A stretch of DNA of 64,000 nucleotides from Haematobia irritans (lineage: Eukaryota > Arthropoda > Insecta > Diptera > Muscidae), in NCBI RefSeq assembly GCF_050003625.1, contig NC_134397.1, forward strand, positions 197,305,063-197,369,062, in the 5' to 3' direction. Every line of letters starts with the position of its first letter. The stretch's first letter is position 1. Position numbers and translations under genes: made by a program. Positions 47,553 to 61,600 of the stretch are shown here, in pieces. The notes under the pieces are model-generated. The model was not told the origin of the DNA, did no database searches, and saw nothing but the letters and a program-made list of their open reading frames with translations.

Positions 47553-48722
47553 GGCTAAAATAAATAACATATATTTTTCAAACTGTGATTTTATATATAA
47601 GAAGTTTGAGAAAACTTTTGCCAAAAACAAAATGCTTAAACAACTCTACGTATATAACCATATGAAAGATTTAAAATATTAAAAAAATAATTTGAAATTA
47701 AATTTAAACCAGTCTACAATTAAAATTATCAATATTTTTGTGTTTATAAAAAATGTATAATTGTTATAAGGAGTACAAACGGCAAAAATGGAATAGCAAG
47801 TGAGTTTATAATTAAATTGCTTTCCAATATTTAAGAAAAACAATGGTTTTGAAGAAGAAACATATTTTAGTTGAGAATAGTTACAAAATCGAACCTATAA
47901 ACAGTCAGCAATATGTCAAAACTCTAACTCTCAAACATTCAAGTTTCGACTTAAAGAAAAGTTGATTTACGAATATTTAACATTTTTTGAAAAGTCAGTT
48001 AAAAAATCGACTTTTCCATATGTACGTTACCCAAGCGAGGTCAGCAACTTAATTATTAATGTCCAAATAACAGAGTTATAAAAAACCCGGGTTTTTTGAA
48101 AGTCGGTTTTTCTCAGTTTGAAAACCCCGGACTCTTCCAAACCCAGTCAACGGTGTTGATTGAAACAAATAACCGGCATAACCGGTTCAATCGGTTTTCG
48201 GAAAATACGTAATTTTGAAGGGAAAGCATAATTTTATTGTCACAAAAAATTATAATTTATTGAAATTTAAACACATTTTTTAAATTCAAATTTACGTTGC
48301 TCTTGTGTGGAAGTATTTTCATAGCATGTGATTGTCAAAATTTGCCATTAAGTTAACAATTCTACAATGAAAAAATAAAAACCGAAAGCCGGTTGTTGAG
48401 CGCTTAAAAAACCGGTTCTGCCGGTCCACCGAAAATGAGATTTTCACGAATCCGACAATCGGTTTAAAAAGATAAACCGGTCCACCGGTTTTGATCACTC
48501 TAAGTGTAATACAAGGTGTTTGGTGAAAACAAAATCCTACAATCGGTGTAAGAAGATAAACCGGTCCACCGGTTTTGATCATAATACAAGGTTTTTGGTG
48601 AAAACGTGTTGGTGTCGGAAAGCTTTTTCTCTTCATCAATACGTCTCTACAAAAAGTTCGACTTTCGGAAGAAAAATATGGCAAAATAGATAGAAATTTC
48701 ATTGAAATTCAGAAAATCACTA
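47357..48722. other. Convergent intergenic region, gene 2 to Lrrk (first part)
   Basis: It holds the gene 2 3' UTR, an (ATT)n run at 47513-47551 and, from 48090 to 48660, diverged repeats built on CCGGTTTT and GGTCCACCGGTTTT. GATAAACCGGTCCACCGGTT occurs at about 48471 and 48557. No gene is recognised. Confidence 0.5.
47472..47477 (+). promoter_or_regulatory. Probable polyadenylation signal of receptor gene 2
   Basis: AATAAA lies 115 nt downstream of the gene 2 stop, with a second nearby AATAAA-like site. An (ATT)n tract follows at about 47513-47551. It sits in the convergent gap before Lrrk. Confidence 0.4.
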
Positions 48723-48964
48723 CACAGAAAAAAATGTTTGGTTTCAATGAAGAAATTAATCGATCCAATTAGTTTTTAATTGAAATGTCTTCAATCATAG
48801 AAATTAACGTATCAATCATGAACGTCAATTAAAAACTTTATTGATATAATTAAAATGCTAATTGATAAAATTAATTTTTGTGATTGATTTTGATTTTCAT
48901 GAAAAATATTGTTGAACCAATTAACATTTTTATTGGAAAAATATTGGTGATATTTTTTTCTGTG
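48723..48964. mobile_element. TA-flanked MITE, CACAGAAAAAAAT ends
   Basis: Ends CACAGAAAAAAATGTTTGG and GATATTTTTTTCTGTG, TA on both sides, inside the CCGGTTTT repeat, which resumes at once with CCCGGTTTCGGCTTTTG. About 242 bp. The interior is rich in AATTAATT motifs. Confidence 0.78.
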
Positions 48965-49698
48965 TACCCGGTTTCGGCTTTTGTAACGGAATCCGGTTAA
49001 CCGATTAATCGGTGTCGGTATTGGACACCCTAATCGTGACCCAATTTTTTTGTAGATTTTGACGAAATAACACTCGACCAATATTTTTTTTTTGGCCGAA
49101 GACCACACTGAACATTTTAATTTTCGATGATTGTACTAAACACTCTCTAATTGTAATTAAAATATCAAAATTTTGTTTAAAAATCGACCTTGTTTTATAA
49201 CGTAGCACATGGCGATTATATTCAAGTCAAATTCCATAACTGGCCATAGGATTGATTTTTTTCTACAGTATTTGCATGTGGTATGCGATAGCACACAAAC
49301 TTAATACGAAAACCGAATATTTTTTTAGAAATAAATCTGTTTTGTATAGAATTTTGATCGCGTATTACTGATGGTTTACCTGGGGATAAAACTTGAAAAT
49401 AGACTTTTTGTCAAAACAAAACAAACGACTTCGACTTTTTATTTGCCAAAATCGATGTGAAAATATTTTCGCTTTGATGGGTTTAATAAAATATATTAAC
49501 TTTTGAATATTATTGTAGTTAAATCTTTGCTCTTATAAAACTCGTATGAAAATAAATAAGAAATAAAATATTACATTTAAAATGAGTATCCAAAAATAAA
49601 CGATAGTTATCGATATATCGTCATATTTTAACCGTTTAACATTTAATGAAAAAAAATTCCTACAAAACTTCATGATTTGAGCGTAATTGAAAAACAAA
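48965..49698. other. Lrrk 3' flank
   Basis: AT-rich sequence downstream of the Lrrk stop. The last CCGGTTAACC-type repeat ends near 49030. A minus-strand ATTAAA near 49642-49647 could serve as the Lrrk polyadenylation signal. Several short ORFs here show no similarity and are not called. Confidence 0.4.
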
Positions 49699-52600
49699 TT
49701 ACGTCCAATCTTTAGCTTTCCATAATAGTACATGTATGTGGTTGTCAACATCCTGTTGTGGATTTATGGATTTATATTGATTTTTAAAATGATCAAAATG
49801 TGTAGGAGTTACCACATTTTTCACCGTTGTCGTCTCAGCTGAATCCATATAACGTGATATCAGAGATCGATAACGTCTGCCAATTGTTGCAATAAGTGGT
49901 ACATTTTGATTTGGTACAGATATAATTGATTTGATCTATAATGGATGAAGAGATAATTAATAAATATTTATACAAAAAAAAACAAAAACAAAATTCTTCT
50001 AACATACTTCATTTTCATATGGACGAAATACAGCAATTGGTCGTAATGTATTCACTTCGGCAATTATTAAACATCCCCATGTAGTTCCAATATACAATTC
50101 CTGACCATGAGCACATAAAGCTGATATTTGACATTTTATAAGGCTCAAATGTTCATCGATGGCTATGCTTTTAAGCGATTCAGAGCATGGCAATAATTTG
50201 GAACAATCCAATTTATTTTCAATTGTTTTATTTTCCGCATGCCATTGATAAACCATAAAACCTGGATAAAGGCATGTGAAAATGTAACTTTCATTGCTAC
50301 ACATTCTTGCCACGCGCAAATCTTCAATGGAATTTGGTTCATCGCTATGACATAGAGCCTGGTGACCGCATACTCCGGTTTTACTCAATGGAAAAACATT
50401 TAGTTTGCCTGCCATTTCACCGCACCATAACTCATAAGTCCTGTAAAAGAAAGCATCATCATTACATCACTATTAGTTTTGGCCAACTCAAATAGAATAT
50501 ATATTATTTATCATAGTATGAGACGAAAAACGTCGGATAATATTCTCTTCAAAGAATCTTTATTGCGGGTCGAGTAGGTGGCAGGGTAAGAAAATAGGCA
50601 ACTTGACTGATATTCGTTATGTTATTCTGGATTTTCGTGGCACAGAATTCTCATGAATTCTGTTCGGGCATTTGAGTTTTTTTTGCTGGACCTCAAACTC
50701 TACATTGTTCAGAAAATATATTTTTTTAATTGGTGTAGGCATGGCCTCGCTAACATACATCCCCCCTTCAGGTTTCCCAGTCTTCCCCTTATTGTAGCAG
50801 CATTCCACACAAGTTAAAATCTACTCTTTCGCATACTTTCGAATACGGAGAACCAGAAATGATGCGTTAACCGTTGTATAGTCCTCTTAAGACCAAAATT
50901 GCCCATGTCATCATGGTAATATTTTACGATGCGCCATCTCGCAGCCTTTGTTACAACAAACAATAACTTGTCACCCAATTTACGATACAACCGTTGTCCC
51001 TGGAGCTTATAATCATTTCAAATTTACGATTATTTTTCCGATTTCGTACCACCTCTAAGGACTCTGATAATATCCAATAGCCATTGGTCTTGTAATTGCA
51101 TTGTCAAAAACCGGTCATGAGTATCTATTGAAATTTGCATTACGGGCCCATCTAACGGTGCTCTACGATAGCATCAATATGCGACATTCGGCTTCCAGGT
51201 CTATGGCAAAACTCAAAATCATACTCTATTATACTCATCCACCACCTTGCGATGTGGGGAATAGTTTGTGTTCTTGATTGTAGATATAGCGGAACAGTCA
51301 GTGACAATTTTGAACTTCTTTCCAAGCAGATAAAAACGGAATATTGGAAGTGATTCAACCATGGCTAACACTTTCAACTCGTAGCTATGGTATCGAGACT
51401 CGCACTAATTACATACTCGACTGAAGAAGCTAAGCACCCTCCATGAGCGTCCGTCGTCAATCGACCAACCCTACTAGCGTCAGTATGGGCCTCATGACAC
51501 GCGCTGAAATCTTATAACGCTAACACTGGTTCCTTACATAACTTCTTCTTCAGCATCTCAAAAACATTATCTTGTTAGCCGCAGCCTTCGTCATAAGCTG
51601 AAAATAAAAATCTTTTGCACAAACTTCCGGAAAAAATCCACATAATCCCATAATCGGCGCACTTCGGTAACATTAGGCGGTGTCTTATATTTTGTTTCAC
51701 TTTGGCTGGTGTCACACCGCGATCATCAATACGATGTCCTAGGAAATAAATTCTACCAATAAGTAATGTGCATTTATCGTATCGAAACTGGATTGCTTCA
51801 ATATTCCCAAAAATTACTCTAGCACACGTATACCATCATCCACCGCCGTACTGGCTGACATCACCCAAATAAGCGATAATTAAATCTGATCGACATTTCA
51901 TAACAACCTTATTCATAATCTCCTGGGAAACGAATGGGACGCTTACACGCCCACCAGTCGTTGCCATATTGTTGTTGCGAATAAGCAGAGAATGGATGAA
52001 TATTTCCTCTGAAATGCTTTCTTGGAATCGTCGAAAAAAATCGGATTAGTCGAAATTTGTATTTCCCCTGGTTAATTGCTGCGTACTCGAAGGCATTCGT
52101 TCGCCTGCTCAGCAAATATTTCGTCCAACAGTAATTGGTACATAAATCCCATCAGCACTCTGTCCTGGGACATTATTCGTCGCAATATGTGGAGTACTAT
52201 ATAGTCACTACTTCCACTTTACTATTGCGTGTTGACATCTGGGCAGATGGACCCTTTGTACTGTTATCGAAGCACAAAAACTCAGGTGAAGATGCTCTTA
52301 AAGATGCTGTATGCGTTGCATTAGTGTTCAAGCTTTGATAGGAATTATCGTCCGTATATTCGCTGACATTTCACGAATTACTCGTTCTTTTCCACAATCA
52401 CGTGTGTATACATCCTTTCGATTAAAACTGACTTTTTACCACTCTGTGGTAAACTCGAAACTTTCCATTTCTTCTTCAGTTGTTCCACTTTCAGTTTTTG
52501 TAAAGACTCCATTGTCTCTGTTTGTTTTACCGTTAACCGTATTTTGTCACGTACACCACTAGCATAAAATATTGACTGGATTTATATTTTCTTTTCAAAC

Positions 52601-55600
52601 AATAGGCGACGTATCTTATAATTTCAATTTAAAAAATTGTTTATCCCACTTCTGATAATGTCAGGGATACCTATTCAATATCAATTTCAACAAAGTAGGG
52701 TCTAATATTAAATTCAATTTATTAAAATATGAAACTCCAAAAAAAACCAAAAGCATCACTGATCTATTACAAAATTCAATGAGATCAAGTCAATGTAATA
52801 CAAAAATAAGAAAAAAAAGCAAACAAGGAAATACATAGATTATTATTAGGATTGTTTGTGGTACTACAATAGGGGGGTTGTAAGTCCTTGGGCATGTTTA
52901 AATACTCTGTGCAAATCCCGGTATTTATGGTGATTTGTTGTTGTAGAGGCTTGAAAAACAAGACTGAAGTAATAATCCGTAAGTTCTTGTTGATTTCGAT
53001 CCGTGTTCATTACACCTGATTATGGTGAGAGCCTTTGGGTTGAGATTCGCCGCTGTTGTTGTTGTAAGTCCTTGGGCATGTTTAAATACTCTGCAAATCC
53101 CGGCATTTATGGTGATTTGTTGTTGTAGAGGCTTGAAAAACAAAACTGAAGTAATAATCCGTAAGTTCTTGTTGATTTCGATCCGTCTTCATTACACCTG
53201 ATTATGGTGAGAGGTTGAGATTCGCCGCTGTTGTTGTTGTAGCAGCTTGGAGAAGCTGATGTAATAATCCTTATGTTCACGTTGACTTCGCTCCCGCTTC
53301 TTAGCAGCCGATTATAATGGGAGTCCTTATTCTACTCTACAGACGCTACGGGTTATTTCTAGCATTTTGTCGGTTTTAGCAATGCTTTATATCTCCTCCC
53401 CTTTGCATTGGATCCGATTGTATTCAAAACTCCTGATTCTAATTCTGAGTTATGCCGGCTAATCTCATCACGGTCATCTGAGAATTTCGTTGTTTTTGGT
53501 GGGAAGTGGGAGCGTTCACACCCATTTCAAACAGAAACGGTGTAATCGGACGACGTGCTCAAAATTTACATATTCCCAAACTTGATCAGCGTATACTTGT
53601 GCTGATCTTCATACCACCATATAAACGCTTAACCTGTTCCGTGTGACAGAAACAGTGTTGTTGCTTGCGAATTTCAGTTCTGAATATATTTTTTAAACGT
53701 CATTTCCGGGTTTAGTATGACTCCCAGGTACTTGTATTCTGATACAATTTTAGTTCCTCGTCCTGGAATTTCCCGTGAAGATAGCCTACCTCCATTTCGG
53801 AATAGCATAACTTTCGATTTTGTGGCGTTGACTATAAAGCTCCATTTTTGCAAATTTCTTCCATGTTATTTATCAAGAATCGGAATGTCGATAGATCTTC
53901 AGTTAGGACGACGATTCATCGGCATATAGCAATACTCTTATATTCCTGTCAAAGAACTCGGACTGATTCAGTCAAAAACTCGGACAAATCTTCTCCATTC
54001 CAAACTGCCGTTTGTGTATTCCTATATATGTTTCCAATTATGCTAACAAATATATATATATACAATTCAAAGATGGTACAGTTTGTAAATCAGTAGGTTT
54101 CATGATTTTCTATCAAATGCAGCTTTGAAATCCACAAAAACGCGTATACCTTATTTTTCCCGACAGTTCTTTACATATACAGGCTGATAGATTGTGAATG
54201 TTGTCCACCGTCGAGTAGTTTTTTTTTTCGAAAACCGACTTGATATTCCAATAATATACTATGCTCGTCAAACCATCTTTCAAGCCTTTGATTAAACACT
54301 CCCATACATATTTTTGCCACAATGTGAAGGATATTCCTCAATAGTTTGCCCGATTTTCCAAGCTTCTTTTTTTACGAGTTGGGAATATTACAGTACTTTG
54401 AAATTCGGAATCTATTCTACTCTTCTTATATATTTTCAAAAGCTGAGTGTGAGATTCGTCCGTGGCATTGGAATTCGTCCGTGGCGTGGAAGAATTATTA
54501 TATGATCGTGTCTTACGTGATCGAAGAATTCATACGAGATCGTGTCCGTACCATGTCAGCATGTCCTTTATTTCTGTTACAGTTATGTCCTGGTCAAAAC
54601 TAGTGTTTGTTGTGGTGAATATTGATTAATTCATGTTCTGGCTTAAGAAGTTCCCTGAAATGTTATTTTAGTATATTTGCTGGGAGCCTGTGGCTTATAT
54701 GAAACTCTTGATCATTTATTTCTCGGACAATTTTCCACCACTCTCTTCCATTGGATATTTCATTTAGATTTTCGGTGAGGTTAGCATAGTACATTCGCTT
54801 ACTCGTTTTGCAAGCTTCCTTCCGGCATTTAGATAGTTCTGTTTATCTAATACAAATGAGGATTTACGAAATTTGGCTAGTAAATTAAAACATGTTTTTC
54901 TTGTCCAATAGCATTGGCTATTTAACCACCTCTTTTTTGATATGAACAAATAATAATACATTAAATCAACTAAATATCAATTACTCACCCTTCAACCATG
55001 ATGGCACAAGCACAGTGCAATATTAATCCAGAACAGATTTCAGTTAAAACGAATGAACCTTCGGCAAAGGCACAATTCGAAGGAACTTTGCAACTATCAA
55101 CCAAAAATACCCGCCCGTTGTGTAAACCCACTGCAACTCGTTCAATATCTCGCAAATAGACCAGACTTATCAATGGTGATTTAATGGCTGGATCTAATAT
55201 ATATGAAAATATATGCGTATAATCTGTTAGACTATAGGAATGTAAAGTTCCAGCTGCATCGCCTATCCATATGCATTGTTCTATTATACAACAGCAAAGC
55301 ATATTTATTCGTGGCAATCGAGTTGCTGACGATGTGCGTGACGACGAGCCTGATGATGAGGATGCCTGCAATGATGAGGGGGTATTCAGCGGTGAAGAGG
55401 ATTGAGATTTCAGTGAGACTTCTTCAACTCGTGGTGATTTTGGATCGGAAGAGATAAATTTGTTAGTGCATTTAATTGTGCTCGATTGTAAAAATTGACC
55501 ATGTATAGTGGTGTCCAAAATATCAATATGAGAATTATAGCCAGGTAACCATAATTCTAAGTCGGAAGACTCTTCTGTTTTAGTAAATGGAAAAAGTGTT

Positions 55601-58600
55601 TTATACTCATGAACATATTAACCAAATACACTGCGGATTTCTTACCTTCGCCCATGTTGTTGGCATTATTAATGCTAAAGCCACCACACACAACTTTATC
55701 ACTGTGCGGCAAGGCTATAACATCCAGTAAATGTATACATTCAGGTGCTGTGAGTATGGAAACAATTTGACTGGCTGTAGGTCTTTTCTTAGGCAACTCA
55801 TCCCAGCATAAAACCATGAGATCTAAACAATAGGTTGGAAATTGTGTTTCACGTTGGGTCAAAGCTGGTCTACTTCCTTCCAATATGCACTCTTTAATCG
55901 ATTCGTGGCCTTCGAAAGGTTGCCGTAAACTAATATTCTCATAGATAAACATACCAAAGGAGAAACAATCAACCTAAAAGTTTAAGGATATAAACATAGA
56001 AAATAAAGTTAGTCAAGGGAACTTACAAAAGCCTAACTGAATTTTAAAAAAAAAAACCTTTCCAAAGATTACAATCATATACCTTTTCAGTGTATTCTTC
56101 TTCTCCGTTGTAGCGAATAATTTCCGGGGCCATAAAACCTTCTGTGCCTCCAAATCCTTTAGAACCACTTGGAGCAGTCTGGCGACTTATACCATAATCT
56201 GCTATTTTTATATGTATAGAATTACGTGGACTATCCTCTCTGAAAAGCAAAGAAACAATGTTTCGATTTGATCGAATAATAATTGTCAAACTTTCAACTT
56301 ACGCATGGGGCTGAGGAAAATCCCAAACCAAAACATTTTCCGATTTTAAATCACGATATATAATCCTTCTACGATGTAAATACTCAATTGCTCGAGCTGC
56401 TTGTAATACCAATATTTGGAATGTATGCGGACCAATGTGAGCACCACTGCGCCGATGCTGACGAAGAATCGAATCCAAACCACCCATTGGTGCTAGTTCT
56501 AGAACCAAAGCCAATGGTTTAATACAAATACCAACGAGCGGTACAATATTCGGATGTTTCAGTGTCAATAGCACAGCCAACTCTTGTCTAGCCGTGCAAT
56601 AGGCCTTACATGCATGCTGCAATGGATCACGATCCCATTTTCCAAGCGCAACTTTATATGCCATTAATGCACTTTCTTTGGCTCTTGGACCCGGTGGTAC
56701 TGGCTGCAGCATTTTCATGGCTACTGACCGGAAATTACGAGATCCTTTAATTTTACATGTTGCCTTGAATACAAAACCAAATGCTCCACGACCTAACAGA
56801 GAACCCTTTATGATACTTTCCGAATTGATGGTATATTTTTCGGGTATATCGGCGAAAACGACATCAGGAGCCAATTTCATCATGACCATTTCTAAATGTA
56901 CGGGACAAGAGATTTTTGTCTGATTATATACCGATAATATACATTCTTCAATCATCCAAGTGTAACAAACATTGGATATATCTGGAATATTATACAACGG
57001 ATGACCATCGACAGAGGTATTACGTGATGAACCAGCCGAATCAGGACCAACACCAGAATCAGCATCAGAACAAAGGGAATCCTAAATTAATAGAGAATAT
57101 AACATTAAAACCTCTACGTTACCAGTTTCCCATATAAAATTTCAGAGACATCAACTTTGGTTACATATTGAATAAGCGCCTTTAAAACATCCCCCAAACG
57201 ACATAAAAGTCAAAAATAGACTTTACAACTAAAAAACTAACTTTTATCGAAAAAGGTCTAAACGGGCTTTTTGTCAGCTTCGAATTGGACTAACTATTGA
57301 TATTCAAATCTAGTAATCGAAGTTGGATGACGGCCAATGACAAGGGACCTCATTTTTATAGCAGGCGTAGCACATTGCAGTGAAACCACTTGGAGAACTG
57401 GGAAATACCATAATTATTGAGGATAATCCACCGCTGGAAAACTTTTTGGTGTTCAGTCGAAAAAGGGGTTGAACCCACGACCTTTTGTAAGCCAGGCATA
57501 CATGTACCCTGGCATTTATATTATTTCGCACAAATAAGTTAAGAACCATATGTTTGAGACTTCTTCGGACTTCTTGTATTATTGGTTGCTACCTCGTGAT
57601 CTGCAATAGGTGTTCGTTGGTGATAGTGTTTGACCAAAATTTTCTTTAGACAACGAGTAATAAACACTTCAATTGCCTGTAGGTCTTTACTTGCAGAATT
57701 CCATGTCTCACAGCCATAGAGTAACATATTACCGACTTTACACAGTCGTTGTGTGTTGAGGGCCATACCTTCTTCAGAGATGCAAAATCGGCTCGGCCCT
57801 TATTGAGGCAACATTTTATATCCTTCGAGATACCACCTTCGGATTTTATTATGCTTCCCAGAATGTACTTACATTGTTAATTGGCTTCCCATCTACAGCA
57901 ATTATATCATTGTTGCTCGCATTAATACGCATGTCTATTGTTATTTGGATATTTATTGACATTCCAGCAGTCGCCGCATATTTCATTAGATCGTTCAACA
58001 TTCCTTGAATCTCCGTACCCTTATGCGCAAAAAGGCAATTTCGTGGTAGAGGTCACAGAGGTTTCCTTGTAGCGCCCATGTTATTCCTCTATGACTCTGA
58101 GATACTCGTGATATTATTACATCGAGAAATATTTTTAAGGACATGGATAAAACCATCCACGCTTTCGGAATCTGTTATCGTTTCTGGATATTCTTTTTGC
58201 AGGAATTTTAGTCCTAATATGAGGGATGGCGGAGTGGGGTTGCTTGTGTTGAAGAAGCTGAGCTATATGGTTGTTTATTCGGGTAGGGTTATGGTAATTT
58301 TGAATGCATTTTTATTGCGGTTGTTACTGTCACAGGGAATTTATGGCTGCCGACTTTGGGCTAATTCATTACGAGTCGGGTGTTCATTGGCAAATGACGA
58401 TTTACATGCGAGGATTGTATATGCTACGGGATTCCAGAAGAAGGCGAATTTGATCCAGTATACATCTCATAAATGGATGACTAGTCTAGTTATTAGGTAC
58501 CATCAATCAATGCGTGATCATCCGTATAGGGAATTCTTGAATTGGAGAACGTATTGCAGACTTAGGAACCGTTTTAAGTGAATTAAGAGAAACGTGAAGA

Positions 58601-61600
58601 AGACTGTTCACTTTAAACTTTTTAATTTAAAAATGTTAATAGTCAGTCCGATACTGTAGGTAGAGTGGAAGATTTTCTTCATTCCTTTGGAGATTATTAC
58701 CGATTTTCTTTTGGTAATATTACATTTTCAGAGATTTACACTGGGTTTCGTGCAGTTAAGTCCAATTCAAAATGTTGAGAACTATTTGCGGTACGGTATG
58801 GCCTTTTTTATTACACATTGTAAATCAAATAATTACAACATCCACATTCTTCAGAGTCTGGTAGTCTACAAAACCCTATGAAGGAAAAGGATAGCTCTGA
58901 TTTCCGGTCAATAGCACTCCTCCCAGTTCATTTTAAGACACTTGAGCGTGTGCCCAAACAACAGCTGATTTCATATTTGGAGAATGGCTCGTTGCTGCAT
59001 GATTGTCAATGCGTGTTTCGGAATGGTAGGAGTACTGCAATATTGCTCTTGGGTCTAACAGATTCAGTTCGCAGATGTGTATCTAATGGTAATATTGGTG
59101 TCTTGGTTTCCCTTGATCTGGAGATGGCGTTTGATAGGGTTGACTACTTCGGATTAAGAAGCTATCTAGTAAATTTGCGTTTAGTAGAAGTGCATGTAAG
59201 CTAATTTATTCTTATTTCATAGACAGGGAATAATTTTTTTCATGTTGGGGGGTTTCGTCCGCTATCTTAAGGGTAGTGTACCCCAGGATTCGATTTTGGG
59301 GGTCTCTTCTCTTTATTATTGTTATCAATGCCCTTTTTGGGAATTTAAGTATCTGTTGTACCCCTTATGCTTATGCAGACGATGTACACTTGAGTTTTAC
59401 ATGAGCCAATCGATATATTAATGCTCCACGGAGTAAGATTGATTTGGCTTATTTCGTGGATGTCTTTGTGAATTTAAGTACCTGTTGAACCCCTTATGCT
59501 AATGCAGACGATATACAGCTGAGTTTTACATGAGCCAATCGATATATTATTGCTCCACGGAGTAAGATTGATTTGGCTTGGTTCGTGGATGTCTTTGAAT
59601 AGATTTAGTATTAGTGCTCCTAAGACATCACTTTGCTCAGAAGTGATGTACCGAATCTACAGGTATGTTATAATTGTACCAACATTCAATTTGTGAGTAG
59701 TCTTAAATATTTGGGGGTGATATGGAACGAGAAGCTATCTTTTGACTGCAATATTGCTCCATGTTGTTAGTTTCGTCTAACGTACTATTTCTAGATTACT
59801 GCAATTGTACAACACAGATTTAATACAGCCATATTTTGTTAAGGAACGTTTAGCACATACTCTTATCATACCCCAAAATTTTATATTGCCTTGAGGTTTA
59901 TTCGGATACCACTAGAAGAAATATAGTGAAGATACACCTTGCAGTCAATAGAGTAGTTAAGTACATACATTCTCGCAGATTAATTGATCATGCAAGTCCA
60001 GATGTTCACCGTTTTCTCAACTGTCCATTTTCTGGCTTCATACATTTTCGAATTCTGATATTATTTTACAATATATTCCGTAGTCGTATTCCGACTTTTC
60101 TCGTGAATTCTTTTGCGTTTTGCCGCTCAGTTCGTTGTCAGAGTAGCGCGACTATTTAATGCTCTTCTCCAGACTCTAAGAACTTTAGATGCTTCATTCC
60201 GTATATATCGGAAAAAATTCTTCTACATTTTACTGATAAAACATGATTTCTTTGTGAATTATTGTCAGTCCTAAAAATATGTTTCTTTTCTTCACTACCA
60301 ATCTTCTAGGAACTAGAAACTTTATATCGTTCCTTTTAGTTCATTTGAATCAATCATTCAACTACTCACTATCTTTCACAAGCCCACAACTCTTATTCAT
60401 AAGCAAGTAGAGGAAGACGAAGAAGAACGTTTGTATGAAAACTTATAACAGCTTGTATAAGTATATATTTAATATTCGATGTTTTTTAAACTGAATTAGT
60501 TTTTTTTTAATTTTTGAATAAATGCAGCTTAAATCATCTGTAGTATCTATGCAATACAAAAATATTCGCATTTGTTTTCTCTCTTACCTTCTCCCAGAAG
60601 GTAACTGTTGCTGACAAAAGAGGAGTGAGATAATAAATAAATAAAAAAGGAACTGTGAAACTATAGGAACGAAACTGACGGAACTAGTACCGGTCGTTTC
60701 ATTTTGGAACTAGTTCGTGCTGGAATGACACAAGACTAAATAATACCTCCTTCGACTTTGACCGACAAGACTTCTGTTGACCAAAAGCATAACAGGTTGG
60801 CTGATAAGTCCCCGGTCTAACAAAGAAAAACACATTTTTGTCAAAATTCGTTTTTATTATTCAACATAGTTCCCTTCAAGAGCGATACAACGATTATAAC
60901 GACCTTCCAATTTTTTTATACCATTTTGGTAGTACTCCTTCGGGTTTGGCTCAAAATAGGCATCAGTTTCGGCGATCACCTCTTCATATCAGCCAAATTT
61001 TTTCCCTGCGAGAATCCTTTTGAGGTCTGAGAACAAGAAAAAGTCGCTGGGGCCAGATCTGGAGAATACGGTGGGTGGGGAAGCAATTCGAAGCCCAATT
61101 CATGAATTTTTGCCACCGTTCTCAATGACTTGTATTTAGCACGGTGCGTTGTCTTGGTGGAACAACACGTTTTCCTTTTTCATATGGGGCCGTTTTGCCA
61201 CGATTTCGACCTTCAAACGCTCCAATAACGCCATATAATAGTCACTGTCGATGGTTTTTCCTTTCTCAAGATAATCGATAAAAATTATTCCATGCGCATC
61301 CCAAAAAAAAGAGGCCATTACTTTGCCAGCGGACTTTTGAGTCTTTCCACGCTTCGGAGACGGTTCACCGGTCGCTGTCCACTCAGTCGACTGTCGATTG
61401 GACTCAGGAGTGTAGTGATGGAGCCATGTTTCATCCATTATCAAATATCGACGGAAAAACTCGGGTGTATTACGAGTTAACAGCTGCAAACACCGCACAG
61501 AATCATCAACACGTTGTTGTTTTTGGTCAAATGTGAGCTCGCGCGGCACCCATTTTGCACAGAGCTTCCACATATCCAAATATTGATGAATGGTATGACC

